Assembly: GCA_020310875.1 (NCBI GenBank)
Contig: CM035437.1
Location: 51,606,027-51,670,026, forward strand
Direction of reading: 5' to 3'
Length of the DNA: 64,000 nucleotides
DNA from: Ceratopteris richardii
Taxonomy: Eukaryota > Streptophyta > Polypodiopsida > Polypodiales > Pteridaceae
Part shown: positions 10,641 through 22,266 of the stretch, piece by piece
Layout: each line of letters starts with the position of its first letter
Numbering within the stretch: position 1 is the stretch's first letter
The notes under the pieces: model-generated
The model's database searches: none
The model's input: only the letters and a program-made list of their open reading frames with translations
Told to the model about the DNA's origin: nothing
Translations under genes and position numbers: made by a program

Positions 10641-10830
10641 CTAACCTTGTGTTTCATGCCAGGACCAAACATATTGAGATTGAATATCATTTTCTGCGAA
10701 AAAAGGTGAATGACAAAGAGATAAGTTCTAGATATATTAACAAAGAGCTTGGATGGACCTAAGTTGCAGAGGTTTAATGAGATGGGAGGTATAAAGAAGA
10801 GCCAGGTAATCACAATTAATGGTTGATGAT
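10641..10830 (+). pseudogene. Copia RNase H C-terminal fragment, plus strand
   Basis: The frame from about 10647 reads FHARTKHIEIEYHFLRKK, the conserved end of Copia RNase H. After a short deletion or frameshift it continues with SLDGPKLQRFNEM, resembling the TKSLDG...FN terminus before the pol stop. Only about 60 codons survive. It faces the minus-strand RNase H fragment, so the two fragments form a head-to-head junction. Confidence 0.65.
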
Positions 10831-12105
10831 TACAAAGAGGATTGAGGAATTAAGAATGGAGAAAAGGAGAAAGAATGAAGCATAAAGTGAAGAGAAGGTT
10901 CAGAGAGAGGTGGTTTGTAAACTCATGTATATTAATCTTGTGTATAGCTTATATACGCTTTGTATATAGTGATGAATCTAGATATATACGCCTATAAACT
11001 TGTCATATAGGAGAGAATAAGAATAGATGAATAGAAGATGACTAGATGATGAATAAGTGAGTCTGAGTATGAGAATTATCCATCAGATGTATGTTCAAGA
11101 GAATTGAAGTTCTTTGTGAGAATTGTGCCTCGATTTTTCTCCAATTTCTCCTTCTATGCTTAAAAAATTGAGAAATCCTTTTGGAGGTGTCTAAGCCATA
11201 GTTGATGCATCTATGGTCAAGATTTGAGAGTCTAATTGTAATCAGGCTAAGAGAATTGTGAGTAGGAAGATTCATATGTGTAAAAGTGATGAGAGACTTT
11301 TGAAACAGGCGCAATCTCAATGGTCAAAGATTTGATCAGATCTTAGTGTGAGTGTACCATTTTACACAACGGAGCATTCAAAATCTAACTTGGAAGGTAA
11401 GCCATCTATGTCTAAAAGCATTTGATTAAACAACTTGTAGATTGAGAGAACCAAGTGTTTAAAGTTGCATATGTAAAAGTCACTTGTAGAGAAAGCCTGT
11501 TTCAAACATAGGTTTACATATTGAAGTAAATCTAATGTAAGTTCTTTTGAATAACTTTCACTTGGAGTAGCTGCATAAACCTTAGGAGAATGTTATTTTC
11601 ATACAAAACTTTAATAATCTCCATCATATTTTTATCACACTTTTTGTAGCCATAGCTCACACTCATATCTCTTTGTGTAGGACCTAGTTAGCTCTATGTG
11701 TTGAGTAGGGTTTCCTAGTAATATGATATCCATTTTTTGTAATCTCTAGTTTGGTAGAAAGATAATATAGTCCTCTACAGCTCGTATGAAGTTCAAGTCT
11801 CATCTTTGAGTATTCTAAGAGAAATTAAGCCTAGAGTGAACAATGGTCTTTGCGTGCATGTCTAGTGTAGGTAGTAAGTAGTCTATCTTGGAGGCATTGA
11901 TTCTCAGAGACAAAGCAAGTATTTTGAGTGCAATAACTTTCATTAGGAGATATCAAAGTCTACCCTAAGATTCCAACACCTCTTGGTTTCATTGTCTAGG
12001 AATTCACTGAATCATTGTTTTGACTGAAAAGAGGTATAGGGGAACATATCTATGAGGCCCTTCATGATTCAAGTTGCATAGGGAAAGTGTGTATTCTCCC
12101 ATCTC
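10831..12105. other. Non-coding, possibly old LTR sequence
   Basis: The segment lies between an RNase H end and a primer-binding-like site at 12106, so it may include a 3' LTR and/or a 5' LTR of the next element. It holds a run of short TATAC/TATAG motifs at 10920-11000 but no paired LTR I could align. No gene is seen. Confidence 0.35.
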
Positions 12106-12315
12106 TGGTATCAAAGAATCTCAAAAAGACATTTGAAGAGGTAGAAAAGGATCTATTGAAGGGCTTGAAGAAGACGAGCTCTTGATTTGAGTTGAAGGAC
12201 ATACAACCAGCTCAATGGAAGTCTATTATTGAAGAATCAAGGCATCCCCAATCTATTTTGGTATTTTTAAAGTATAAAGGTAAAGATCTTGATACTCATC
12301 ACTCTTCTTGCCCTA

Positions 12316-13620
12316 TGTCAAAATATAGCACCCAAATTGAAAAGCTAGATAAGAAAAACTATCAGCCATGGAAGTTTAGAATTTCTAACTTCCTCATGGG
12401 CATGGGTTTATGGGGGATTGTTAGTGTATGGGAGACCGAGATCGGGGGATAATACAACTCCTCATTAGTTGAGTATCTTCAAATAAAGGAATGAGAGAGA
12501 TAAGATGGTTATCTTAATCTTATCTCAACATATTATCGATGTAGTGATAGGACAAAGACACTCCAATAAAAGTGCGGGAAACCCTATAGAACTACATTTT
12601 TCTTCAACCAAAGTAAGGAAGACTCAATTGAAGGATGAGCTCAATAACTTGAGAAAGACACTTGGTAGCAATATCAATTATTACATTTTGAAGATCAAGG
12701 AAGTAAGTGATGCATTGGGATCCATAAGTTTTCATATAGATGATGATGACCTAGTTGCATACACATTGAATGGACTTAGGGATGATGAGGTGTAAGGCTT
12801 TCAACACTTTTTTATATGTTAGAGATAATCTTCTCGACTTAGGTCTTAATGGTCACTTAGGATATGAACATTGGAGGCTTAAAGGCAAAGGGCAATGAAA
12901 CCCAAGCATTTTATGCAAGTTAAGAGAGGTAGAGGAAGAATCAAGGCAGAGATAGAGGAAGGCAAGGAATAGGATCAAATGGAGACTCTGATCAAGAAGA
13001 CGGGAGCACGTTATCTTAATTAAGAGGAAGAAGAAACTATAGAGGAAGAGAAGGAATATACAATCGAGACAACAACAACTCAAATAGATGCTACATATGT
13101 GGCAAGTATGGCTACTATGTAAAGGATAGCTATCAGAGGGAGAAGAGTAATTCATCATACAAAGGGCAAGGTAGTTATGTATGTAGTCAAAATGAGAATA
13201 TAACTTTGTAAGTTATGATGAAAATGAGTGATTACAAAACACAAGGGTCAATTATATGGTACATTGATAGTGGATGCAGTAATCACATAGTACAAGTACC
13301 ATCAACCAAAGGTGTGTGTGGCTCAGATGGTTGAGAGAGGATTGAATGTCAAATTTAATAAGAAGAGATGTTTTGTACAAAAATCTAAAGATGGGTACAA
13401 ATTGGTAGCCAAAGGGAGAAAGGCTTTGCATATTGCATGTGAAGCCAAACTTCAACCACACTAGCTACTTCACATATGGAAACAAAAAGGTAGTAGAATT
13501 GGATCTTTGGCACAAAAGGTAAAGACATATCAATACTATGAGGTTGAAGGGTATGGAGAAGAAGAGGTTAGTGCTTGGATTTCCAAACCTTTATAATCAG
13601 AGTCATAAGATGTTCAAGGT
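12316..13620 (+). pseudogene. Degenerate Copia gag-protease segment
   Basis: From 12316 the gag start reads KLDKKNYQPWKFRISNF, followed by MGMGLWG. A second stretch at 12505-12795 contains SSTKVRKTQLKDELNNL and NGLRDDE, typical of the UBN2-type capsid. A decayed zinc knuckle near 13090-13130 has CYICGKYGYY but has lost the final His and Cys. The protease signature WYIDSGCSNHI is at about 13258-13290. The frame then jumps to the GAG-pre-integrase part (VERGLNVKF, LDLWHKR-like) and ends where reverse transcriptase of another family begins. Confidence 0.75.
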
Positions 13621-13624
13621 TTTT

Positions 13625-14940
13625 GATTGGGTAAGCATAAGGATAGGCTTGTTGCAAAAGATCATCCTCAAGAGAGAAGCATTGATTTTGATGAGATCTT
13701 TGCACCCACATGCCCAATGACCACCGTTCATAGCATCTATGCATGTGCAGCTTATCATGGTTGCAATATATTTAGTTGGACATTAAAAGTGCATTTCGGA
13801 ATGGGTACTTACATGAAGAAGTGTATGTATTACATACCCATGGTTTTGTGGAAAAAGGGCATGAAAACAAAGTGTGTAGATTGAAAAGGCATGATGTGAT
13901 TTGAAGCAAGCACCATGTGATTGATATGAAAAGATACATGCCTACTTGATTGCACATGGTTTTTTAGAATACTCAAACTAAAAGCACCTTATATGTTAAG
14001 CATGTAGATGATGTACCTCTAATCATTGTTGTTTATGTTGATGACATGTTGCTCACTGGTCCTAATTAGAAGCATATTGCTGAATTTAAGGCTGATTTGC
14101 ATGCCTCTTTGAGATGTCAGATTTGGGGCATTTGCATCATTATTTGGGCATTCAATTTATGCAACATGATGAAGGAATAAATTTTTGTCAAACAATATAT
14201 ATTGACATATTATTGTAATATTTTGGCATTGAAGATTGCAAACCTATTGCCACCCCTATGGAAATGAGTCTTCATGATGTCGGACTATTGGATGCTTGAT
14301 TTACTTATGTATAAATCTAAATCAACCTAATATTCAGTTTGCTATCCCTCATATGAGCAAGTTTATGGATTGCCAAGATGTTAAGCATTGGCAGGTAGTT
14401 AAGCACATCTTTCACTACTTGAGTGGTACCCGACTACTTGATTGTTTTATCCCAAGGGGGGGATCACTACCACCAGATTTGCATGTTTTTTAACTCAAAT
14501 TGGGTGGGTTGCTATGACACTTGTGTGTATACTAGTGGATTTTGCTTCATGCTTAGTAAATCATGCATATCTTGGTTAGAAGTAGCCTATTGTGGCCACT
14601 TCTAGTTGTGAGGCTCAGTATAACATAGCTTTCATAATGATTGTTGAGTGTGTACGGCTCAAACACCTTTTGGCTAATTTGGGATTTGGTCAGTCTTCTA
14701 CCACCACCATCTTCACACATTGGAAGTGGCATGGAACCCTATGTTCCATGCTCACACAAAGCACATCAAGGTGCATTGTCATTATGATAGGGAGAGCTTC
14801 TTTTCTAGAGAGATGAGTTTGGCATTCCATACATGATAGCATTGTAGACCTTTTCATAAAATTTCTACCTAGGGAGAAGTTTGAAGCTTTCCACAAAGCT
14901 TTGTGCTTACTTTCTTTTGTGGATTGATCTTGTCCACATA
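13625..14940 (+). pseudogene. Degenerate Copia reverse transcriptase and RNase H
   Basis: It begins HKDRLVAKDHPQERSIDF, then DEIFAPTC, closely matching 20500-20600 of the neighbouring element. The polymerase motif YVDDM lies near 14035-14050, and LKQAPC near 13900. RNase H pieces run from about 14290 (IQFAIPHMSKFM) to about 14900 with several frameshifts. The 3' flank leads into a purine tract AGTGGGGGATT and the LTR at 15006. Confidence 0.75.
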
Positions 14941-15005
14941 GCTTGGCACTTCCTTATACATGAGTGCCAATTCCTTGTTCATGGCATCACTCCTAGTGGG
15001 GGATT

Positions 15006-15233
15006 TGTTGAAATATTCTGACAGTGAGGTGTGTGAACACACTTAGGACCATCAAGGCACTTTTTTCCCTCTTTATGAGGTTTTTCCCCCGGCTTGTATA
15101 CAGGTCTATAACCCGAATGGGTCACTTATCTTTGTACATTCACTTGTTAATTCATTAAGTTTTGTGTTGTGCTCCAAGCTTCTTCTTCTTCCTTGTGTTC
15201 TTTGAGTGCTTTTGTGGGCCTCCAACTCCAACA
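15006..15233 (+). repeat. 3' LTR of Copia family C (228 bp)
   Basis: Begins TGTTGAAATATTC and ends CTCCAACTCCAACA, with inverted TGTTG/CAACA ends. The purine-rich AGTGGGGGATT precedes it. Related LTR copies or pieces in the window are 16567-16795, 18452-18557, 21935-22104 and 35179-35240, which establishes a family with short LTRs. Confidence 0.8.
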
Positions 15234-16566
15234 GTCTAGCCAACTTTGATGACCATCCAAAAGAATGGACTTGAAAAATCCCTTGGCTTGTTAGGCAAAA
15301 TAATTTGTAATAAATCCATTGGCTTGTTAGGTGGAAGAATTTTTAATAGTAAGAAGTCCCCTCTTTTCAGACACCATAGGATTTTCATGTTAGAAAACAA
15401 AAGGATTTAAATCATTTGAATTGCCCATGAAGGCGATGAAAAGGTCATTAGATTTCTCTATAACTCTCTCTAAATCATAGGTCTCTTTCCAATTTTGGAT
15501 CGTCATTATTGTTGCACCTTCAAGCCGCCTTACCCCTAATTTGTAAGGTATGGGGGATCCCAAGGTCACTACGCCCATTCACTATAAAAATTTTCTTTTA
15601 TTATTACTAGCAAAGGAGACTAGGCCTCGACCAAACTAACTCTTAAAAAAGAGGAAATGTATTTCCTTTGGGTTAGGCACATGCCACAAATTGTATAGAT
15701 GACTTATATTTCCAATAAAGATCTTCTTCAAACTACAAAGATGGCTGGAACATTTGCAATCAAAAAATCCTTGAGGTTGTTCCATGAAGACCTCTAATCA
15801 TTTGAGGAAGAAAATTTTCACATTTAGTTGATAAATCTAATCCATGATTGAATTGATGGTGTGGCTACTAGAAACTTGTTGCGATACATGTTAGCATTAG
15901 GAACGACACTTTATTTAAAACCAATACCATATTTTTTAAGAAAATCTTTCGGAATCCAATCTAGATTTATCAATTAATTGGAATTTATCTTTATATTAAA
16001 GAATAATTTATTTCTAGCTATCTTAAGGTCCAAGTTCATTTATATTTTAATTCATAATTCTACATGCTTATTAGCTTCATCAAATTTTGAGTATCCTATA
16101 TATTCCTTAATCTTAGACATGTAAGCCATGTGCCTATCGATGAGGGATAATGATTGCACCTTTGTATAGGAATTTTTACCCTCTTTGAGTTATTGTTTCT
16201 TTCCTTGATGTCAAATGATTTTGATCTCTCACGTTCTTCCATTTTGAATTTACTAGTGGAAATCCTTCTTCTATCTTGTTTAGTTATTGGTGTGTCTTGC
16301 CTTTGATAAAACTATTTTTACTAAGTAGTCTATTTCTTATCATCCGTATTTTCCATAGTGAATACCTCCTTGTTTCCACCTAAATGATTTAGTTTGAGTA
16401 TTCCTATGTCTCCTTTCATCCTCCTACATAATATCTACATGCATATAACATTTGTTTCTATTTTTTCTAGAAATCATTTCGTGAAACCTTAAACCATGGA
16501 TAAACTTTAGTCCTTTGGCCCTAAGGTTCTAAAATATAGAAATCGATTTTTCTCCTGCATTACTAT
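15234..16566. other. No recognisable gene
   Basis: AT-rich DNA with small local repeats (for example CCATTGGCTTGTTAGG near 15316 versus CCCTTGGCTTGTTAGG near 15280). No Copia motif, LTR or long frame is supported. Confidence 0.5.
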
Positions 16567-16795
16567 TGATATATTTGGTAGTGATGTGCATGAATAGACT
16601 TAGGACTGTCAAGGAACTTTTTTCCCTTGTTCGGAGGTCTTTTTTCTCTACATCTTGTATCTTAACCTAGAACCTTAATCGATCACTTATCTTTGTACAT
16701 TCATTGGTTAATACATTGTTTTGTTGTGTTTATATACACGTTTCTTCTGCTTCCTTGTGCTATTTGTGTGCTTCCACATACCTCAAACTCCAACA
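16567..16795 (+). repeat. 5' LTR, Copia family C
   Basis: Begins TGATATATTTGGTAGTGATG and ends AAACTCCAACA, and aligns over its length with the LTR at 15006-15233. It is followed by TTAGTATTAGAG, a decayed TGGTATCAGAG primer-binding site. Confidence 0.75.
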
Positions 16796-17139
16796 ATTAG
16801 TATTAGAGTAGGTAGTCTCTTCATCTAGGCCATCCTAGATACCCTCCGATCACAATATCACAATTGCAAAAAATTAGTGAGCATAATAAGGGTGATTAAG
16901 AGGTCAAAAATCTTTGCCTTGTGGCATCAAAATTTCGATTTGGGCTCATTTCGGACTACAAATGCACTATCATAGTGACTATGCAAGCAATTCTATCCAT
17001 TTGCGTCAAACATATGTACACGTTCTGGTTTGTGAGTACAAGCACATCAAAGTCTACTATAAGTTTAGCAGAGCTTGAGAGAGTGTTTCCAACAACTTTT
17101 TGAGATATGGTCCATTTTCTACATTAGGGTATATAGTCA

Positions 17140-18430
17140 CTTGCCATGGCTAAAAGAAATGATGTATTTTGTAGGTTGGTTATTGAGGATAAGTTGGTGG
17201 TACTAATTACCCATTTTAGGCATCATGATGCATCATAAAAGCTTCTTTTCCTTCCTTGTGCTATTTGTGTGTGTTCTCAGACCCCAAAGTCCAAAAATTG
17301 GTAACAAAGCATATTGTTGTTTTTAGAGGTGCATCACTAGCACATTAGTGCTCCCTTTCTTAGCTTGCTACAAAATTTGGTGAGCATACTCAAGGTATTG
17401 TATACTATAAGATGATTCTAAGAGTTCTTATGTAGCATAATAATTGATTTTACCTCATTTTTGCCCTCGAACTCACTATAAAAATGATAGTGCAATCAAT
17501 TTCATCTTGTTATGCCAATTTTTTTTTTTCAAGTTCTTGTTTCCAACTTAAATTCTACTACGGGTCCCTTGGAACTCCATTAGGCGACTTTGAGAAGTTA
17601 TCGTTTTTTTTCACATCAACTAGCAATGGTTAAAAACAATGATGTATTTTGCGTGCTAAACATTAAGGATAAGATGGATGGGTTCAACTACCCATTATGC
17701 ACATAGATGATGTGACATGTGTTTGCTGCAAAGTGATATTCTCCATGGTGTTGAAATGTGTCCTATCACAACCATTGCTCAAAATGTAGCTGACACAACT
17801 ACTACTTAGGATGTTGCATGTTTGAGTTTTGATATAGTTCCCATTTCAATTCCTCTTCCAATTCCAATTTTAACTATCTTAAATACAACCTTAGCACCTC
17901 CGACCATTACAAAACTTTTATGGGATAGCAGAGATGCACATCCACATGCTTTGATTTCCTTTCTATTAAGTATTGCATTATCACTTATATTTGCTCATGC
18001 AAAATAACAAAGGGTGCCTGGGATACTCTTACCATAGTATATCAAACAAGAACTGGGCTCGTTGCATTTACCTCCAAGGTATATGACAATGATCATATGA
18101 ATGAAGTTCATTCAATGGAAACTTTTCTCTCAGAGATCAAATATTTGAAGGAGACACTAATTGTTGCATACAAAATTTTGTAATGTGGTTCAATTGTGCA
18201 CATTATGCACAATCGACTACCCAACTCTTATCAGTGTTTTGTTTCAACTCTTTGATTGATGATGAAAGGCAACCCAAATACCTTAACATGTGAACAATTA
18301 GTTTTTACTTTGCCAAGAGAAGGCCAATAAAAAAAAGGTCCATATGCATGTTGTAGATGAAGTCTTTATTACTTTTTAGGATGAAAAGGGTAAGGAAAGA
18401 TCCTCCTCTAGTAACCAAAAAATTTAAGTG
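17140..18430 (+). pseudogene. Degenerate Copia gag, start occurring twice
   Basis: A gag start (MAKRNDVFCRLVIEDKL) near 17145 is cut off at about 17235 by an LTR end plus primer-binding-like ATTGGTAACAAAGC (17298-17311). A second copy of the same start (MVKNNDVFCVLNIKDKM, then FNYPL) begins near 17626 and continues through ITKGAWDTLTIVYQTRTG, near 18006, and ETFLSEIKYLKETL, near 18120. The last readable part is KKKVHMHVVDEVF. Stops are frequent. The arrangement shows that two related elements were joined through LTR sequence. Confidence 0.65.
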
Positions 18431-18589
18431 ATATGCAAACAAAGAAGGTGTTGATATATTTAGGTACTGATGTGCATGAACACACTAAGAATGCCGGGGC
18501 ACTTTTTTCCCTCTTTAGGAGGTTCCCCCCCCCCCTTGTATATACGCCTATTTCCCTAACGTGTCATGGGCTATATAAGCGCATAGACT

Positions 18590-19305
18590 ATGAAAGATCT
18601 GTGAATGATTTAGCATGTGCAATACATGATTCTCACGCTATGTTAGATGCAAAGCTTTGGCATGCACACTTTGGTGATCTCAATTTTGCTAGTTTGTTAT
18701 GCCTGCTAAAATTTGAAATGGTGTCCTCTTTGCCCAAACTTGAGGCACCGGATAAACATGCATGTGAAGGTTGTATTTTGGGCAAATGCAGTATTCCTCA
18801 TTTCCAAAAGATGGTTCAGTTTGGGCTACTGAGAAATTGCAACTTGTACATAGTGATATGTGTGGTCCTATGTAGACACCTTCTTTTGGAAATTATCTTT
18901 ACTTCATGACTTTCATCAATGACTTTTCCAAGCATGCATGGGCATATCCATTGAAGGAAAAGTCCAAAGTGTTCATGTGCTTTAAATAGTTTTTGCTTTT
19001 GGTTGAAAATATGTCTACATGTAAAATGGGCACCCTCCATTCTAATCGAGTGGGGGAATATATGTCTTCTCACTTTAAGGCATTTCTCACTGAACATGGG
19101 ATAAAACATCAATGTACAGTTCCGTATACACCTCACTGAACATGGCCTTTGGATGCATTTCTCACTGAACATGGGATAAAACATCAATGTACAGTTCCGT
19201 ATACACCTCACTGAACATGGCCTTTGGATGCATTTCTCACTGAACATGGGATAAAACATCAATGTACAGTTCCGTATACACCTCACTGAACATGGCCTTT
19301 GGATG
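18590..19305 (+). pseudogene. Degenerate Copia GAG-pre-integrase and integrase
   Basis: The frame from about 18600 contains DAKLWHAHFGDLNFASL and CEGCILGK, the zinc-binding region of Copia integrase. After a frameshift the catalytic core is recognisable (LVHSDMCGPM, FINDFSKHAW, NRVGEYMSSHF), ending in the EHGIKHQCTVPYTPH region that should precede the QNG motif. That last piece is present three times as 75-bp units (19081-19305), so no functional integrase is encoded. The same family recurs at 35600-36400. Confidence 0.75.
19081..19305 (+). repeat. Three tandem 75-bp units inside integrase
   Basis: CATTTCTCACTGAACATGGG starts at 19081, 19156 and 19231, an exact 75-base period with almost identical copies. 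The unit length is a multiple of three, but each copy contains TCACTGAAC, giving an in-frame stop in the integrase frame. The near-identity implies that the amplification is much younger than the element. Confidence 0.9.
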
Positions 19306-19940
19306 CCTCAAATCAATGGCCCAAATTTAATTGGATGCATCTCTAGTGAGAGAATGTCTGACAACATAATGATGAAGACTAGCAGCCGGCGCATGTTTTT
19401 CAATCTCTCTGCACATTTTGGGTCCCTTAGATCAAGAGAGATCCAATGGTAAACTGGAATTTGGGTTGATCGCAATTTTGGAGGTATCCTGAGCCGTCGG
19501 ATGGGTCCAAGATCAGAGGGTGGACAGAAAAAGGTGCTTTTCGATGTTGGGGCCTCACTCTCAGCCATTAGATCACTTGAATATCCGATGGTCCACATTT
19601 TAGGTGCCCAAACTTTCTTGGCTTCAAGCAGATGCGTCCGATTTGAAGTTGGATCCAAGGGTGTAGAACTCATGGCGCATTTTTTAACATGAATATAATC
19701 CCAACCATTGATAACAAGAGCAATCCAAGGGTCCAGGTTCATTGGCGCCTTGACTTTTGCTTTTTCACCTTATCCCTTGGATCATTGAACAAATCTAAGG
19801 GCTCCTATTGATTCTGAAGCATTCCAAAACCATTCACAAAGCCAAAACCATGAGTTCTAGGTGGTTTTTGTATCTTTGACCACACAAAACCAAGGGAAGC
19901 CTATGCCTAGTCTATGTGATGTTCATTTTTTCCCCTAATG
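19306..19940 (-). mobile_element. Truncated relative of the 1-kb terminal-inverted-repeat element
   Basis: Read on the minus strand from 19940, it starts CATTAGGGGAAAAAATGAAC, like the ends of the element at 51589-52606, and soon afterwards shares CTTCCCTTGGTTT with that element's TTTCCCTTGGTTT. Both are rich in short GGATCCAAT/CCAATGGT-like phrases. No matching inverted end is visible near 19306, so that end is missing or decayed. It interrupts the Copia integrase. No credible gene lies inside it. Confidence 0.5.
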
Positions 19941-21855
19941 TTGTGGAAGATGCTATTCATCCCTTACTTTCATATACGAAGGAGACATCTGTTAGCTCCA
20001 AAGACATGTATGATACTTTGTTGCCTCTTTTTACAGGTGTACAGCCTAGTGCTGGTCCTAATGAGGCAACTTCTCAACCTTTCTAGGTTTTATGTGATGA
20101 TGCAGATCATTCCATTTGTAATGCAGAGTTACATGATGCACTTTTTAATGAGAGAGCTGATATTGAGCAGGCAAAAACTGTGCCAAACGGCTAGTACAGA
20201 CTTTGCATGATAGCAAATTAGATGCACCTCTATCATATCATACTCGTTCAGGCTCTCATAGTGCCTCTTTTGCATGAGATTTCTATGCTATTATTGCATC
20301 TAGTCTCTATGATGAGAATGAGCCTGTTTCATTTGATGAAGCACAAAATTAAAAAAATTGGATAGCTGCTATGCAATCTAAATATGATGGTATAATGAAG
20401 CATGGTACTTGGTCTTTATGTGACTTGCCTCTTGGCACGAAGGCCATTGGTACTAAGTGGGTATACAAGATGAAGTGTAAGACTGATGGTATTGTTGACA
20501 GCTATAAGGCTAGGCTTGTTGCAAAGGGTTATGCATAGGAAAGAGGCATTGATTTTGATGAAACCTTTGCTCCTACTTGTCGAATGACTACTATTCGTAG
20601 CATATGTGCACTTGCAACTCATCATTGTTGGAATGTACATCAGTTGGACCTTAAAACAACATTTTGAATGGTGACTTGCATGAAGAAGTATATGTTTTTT
20701 AGCCCCATGGCTTTGTGTAGAAAGGGCATGAAAACCAGGTGTGTAGGTTTAAGAAGGCATTATATGGTTTAAAGCAAGCACCATGTGCCTGGTATGAAAA
20801 GATACATGCCTATCTCATTGCACATGGTTTTGAGAACAATCTAATTGAAAGTACCTTATATGTTAAGTGTGGTAATGATGTGCTTTTCATCATTGTTGTG
20901 TATGTTGACGACATGCTGCTCATTAGTCCTCATGACACACATATTGCTGATTTTAAGGCTGATTTGCATGCCTCATGTGAGATGTCTAATTTTGGGCATT
21001 TGCATCACTATTTGTGCATTCAATTTATGCAAGTTGATGGTGGAATGGCTTTGTCTCAAATGAAATATATTTACATATTATTGCAGCATTTTGGCCTTGA
21101 AGACTATAAGCCTATTGCCACTCGTATGGAGAGAGATTTATGCTAGAGTCTTCATGATGCTGGAGATGCATTTGATGTTGTTCTCTATCAGCAAGCTATT
21201 GGATGCTTGATTTACTTATGCATTACTCAGCTAAATATTCAGTTTTCTATCTCACAGATGAGTAGGTTTATGCATTGCCCAGGTGTCAAGCATTGGCAGC
21301 TAATTAAGTGCATCTTTCGCTACTTGAGTGGTACCCGACTTCTTGGATTGTTTTATCCCAAGGGGGGATCACTACTGATAGATTTGCATGCTTTTTCTCA
21401 TAGTGATTGGGCTCGTTGTTATGATAGTTGTGTGCTCACTAGTGGCTTTTGCTTCATGCTTGGTAGCGTATGTATATCTTGGTTGAGCAAGAAGCAGCCT
21501 AATGTGGCCACTTCCAATTGTGAGGTTGAGTATAGGGCAACTTTCTCAGCAACTGTTGACTGTGTGTGGCTCAGATGCCTTATGGGTGATTTGGGTGTTG
21601 GTCAGTCTTTTGCCACCATCATCTTCACTGACAGTGAGAGCGCATTGGCAGTTGTGAGGAACCCTTTGTTCCATACTCGCTCTTAGCACATTGAGGTGCA
21701 TTATCATTATGTCAGGGAGAGGATCTCTAATGGGGAGATCAGCTTCGCATATGTGCCCACATAGGAGAACATTGCAGCCCTTTTCATGAAGGCTCTACCT
21801 AGGGAGAAGTTTGAAGCTTTTTGCAAAGCTTTGGGCTTAATTCCTTTTGTGGAAT
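19941..21855 (+). pseudogene. Degenerate Copia integrase end, reverse transcriptase and RNase H
   Basis: The linker region is at 19960-20330. Reverse transcriptase begins near 20400 (WSLCDLPLGTKAIGTKWVYK), with ARLVAKGY and FDETFAPTC. A stretch open at 20739-21146 has ALYGLKQAPCAWY and the catalytic YVDD at 20901-20912. RNase H runs from about 21200 to 21850 and includes SHSDWARC, SWLSKKQPNVATSN and HIEVHYHYVRE. Stops occur near 20345, 20537, 21144 and 21684 among others. The sequence is closest to 13625-14940 within the window. Confidence 0.8.
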
Positions 21856-21934
21856 GATTCTACATAGCTTGGCACTTCCTTAGACACGAGTGCCAGCTCC
21901 TTTTTCACCACATCACTCCTAGAGGGGGATTTTT

Positions 21935-22104
21935 TGATATATTTAGGTAGTGATGTGTGTGAACACACTAGGAAAATGGTGCACTTTTTTCCCTGTTTAG
22001 GAGGTTTTTTTCCTTGGCTTGTATATATGCCTATTGACCTAATGGGATACTCATCTTTGTACATTCTAGTGGTAATACATTCAGTATTGTGTTTTGTGCT
22101 CCAG
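21935..22104 (+). repeat. Truncated 3' LTR, Copia family C
   Basis: Begins TGATATATTTAGGTAGTGAT after the purine tract AGAGGGGGATTTT (21921-21933) and follows the family LTR until TTGTGCTCC, where it stops short of the expected CTCCAACA end. The sequence beyond belongs to the T/R locus. Confidence 0.75.
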
Positions 22105-22266
22105 GGTGAAAGCATGTTAATGGTTACAAAAAAGTGATGTCCAGGACATAGTTAATTAGCTAGAAAAACCCGATCCTTCTTAGTTGAACATCGTGCAATG
22201 GTTATTGAAAGAGGAGTAAAAGCGAGATGGTGGGGCGAGAGTAGGTGGCACTACGCATGTTGGCCG

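Larger units (their letters stand above)
12106..15233 (+). mobile_element. Chimeric, internally deleted Copia element (5' half family F, 3' half family C)
   Basis: It starts with a primer-binding-like TGGTATCAAAG at 12106 and ends with a 228-bp LTR at 15006-15233. The 5' half (gag, zinc finger, protease, to about 13620) resembles the element at 54195-57540: both have a KNYQPWKF/DNHQPWKF gag start and the MGxGLWG motif. From about 13630 the sequence switches to the family represented at 20340-22104. The integrase is missing altogether. Many stops and frameshifts are present. Confidence 0.75.
16567..22104 (+). mobile_element. Degenerate Copia element, family C, with internal LTR scraps and an insertion
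   Basis: A 5' LTR (16567-16795) is followed by a decayed primer-binding site, a twice-occurring gag start, an internal LTR piece at 18452-18557, integrase, reverse transcriptase, RNase H, a purine tract at 21921-21934 and a truncated 3' LTR (21935-22104). The order suggests repeated recombination between relatives and not a single insertion. Integrase is interrupted by a 75-bp triplication and by a foreign segment at 19306-19940. Confidence 0.75.

Noticed and set aside
18816-19286. 156-codon minus-strand frame with internal repeats
   Set aside because: It is antisense to Copia integrase and owes its length to the 75-bp triplication, which lacks stops on that strand.
19308-19742. 144-codon minus-strand frame as a gene
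   Set aside because: It lies inside the truncated TIR-type insertion, shows no domain and has a plus-strand frame of similar quality. Moderate GC content explains the scarcity of stops.
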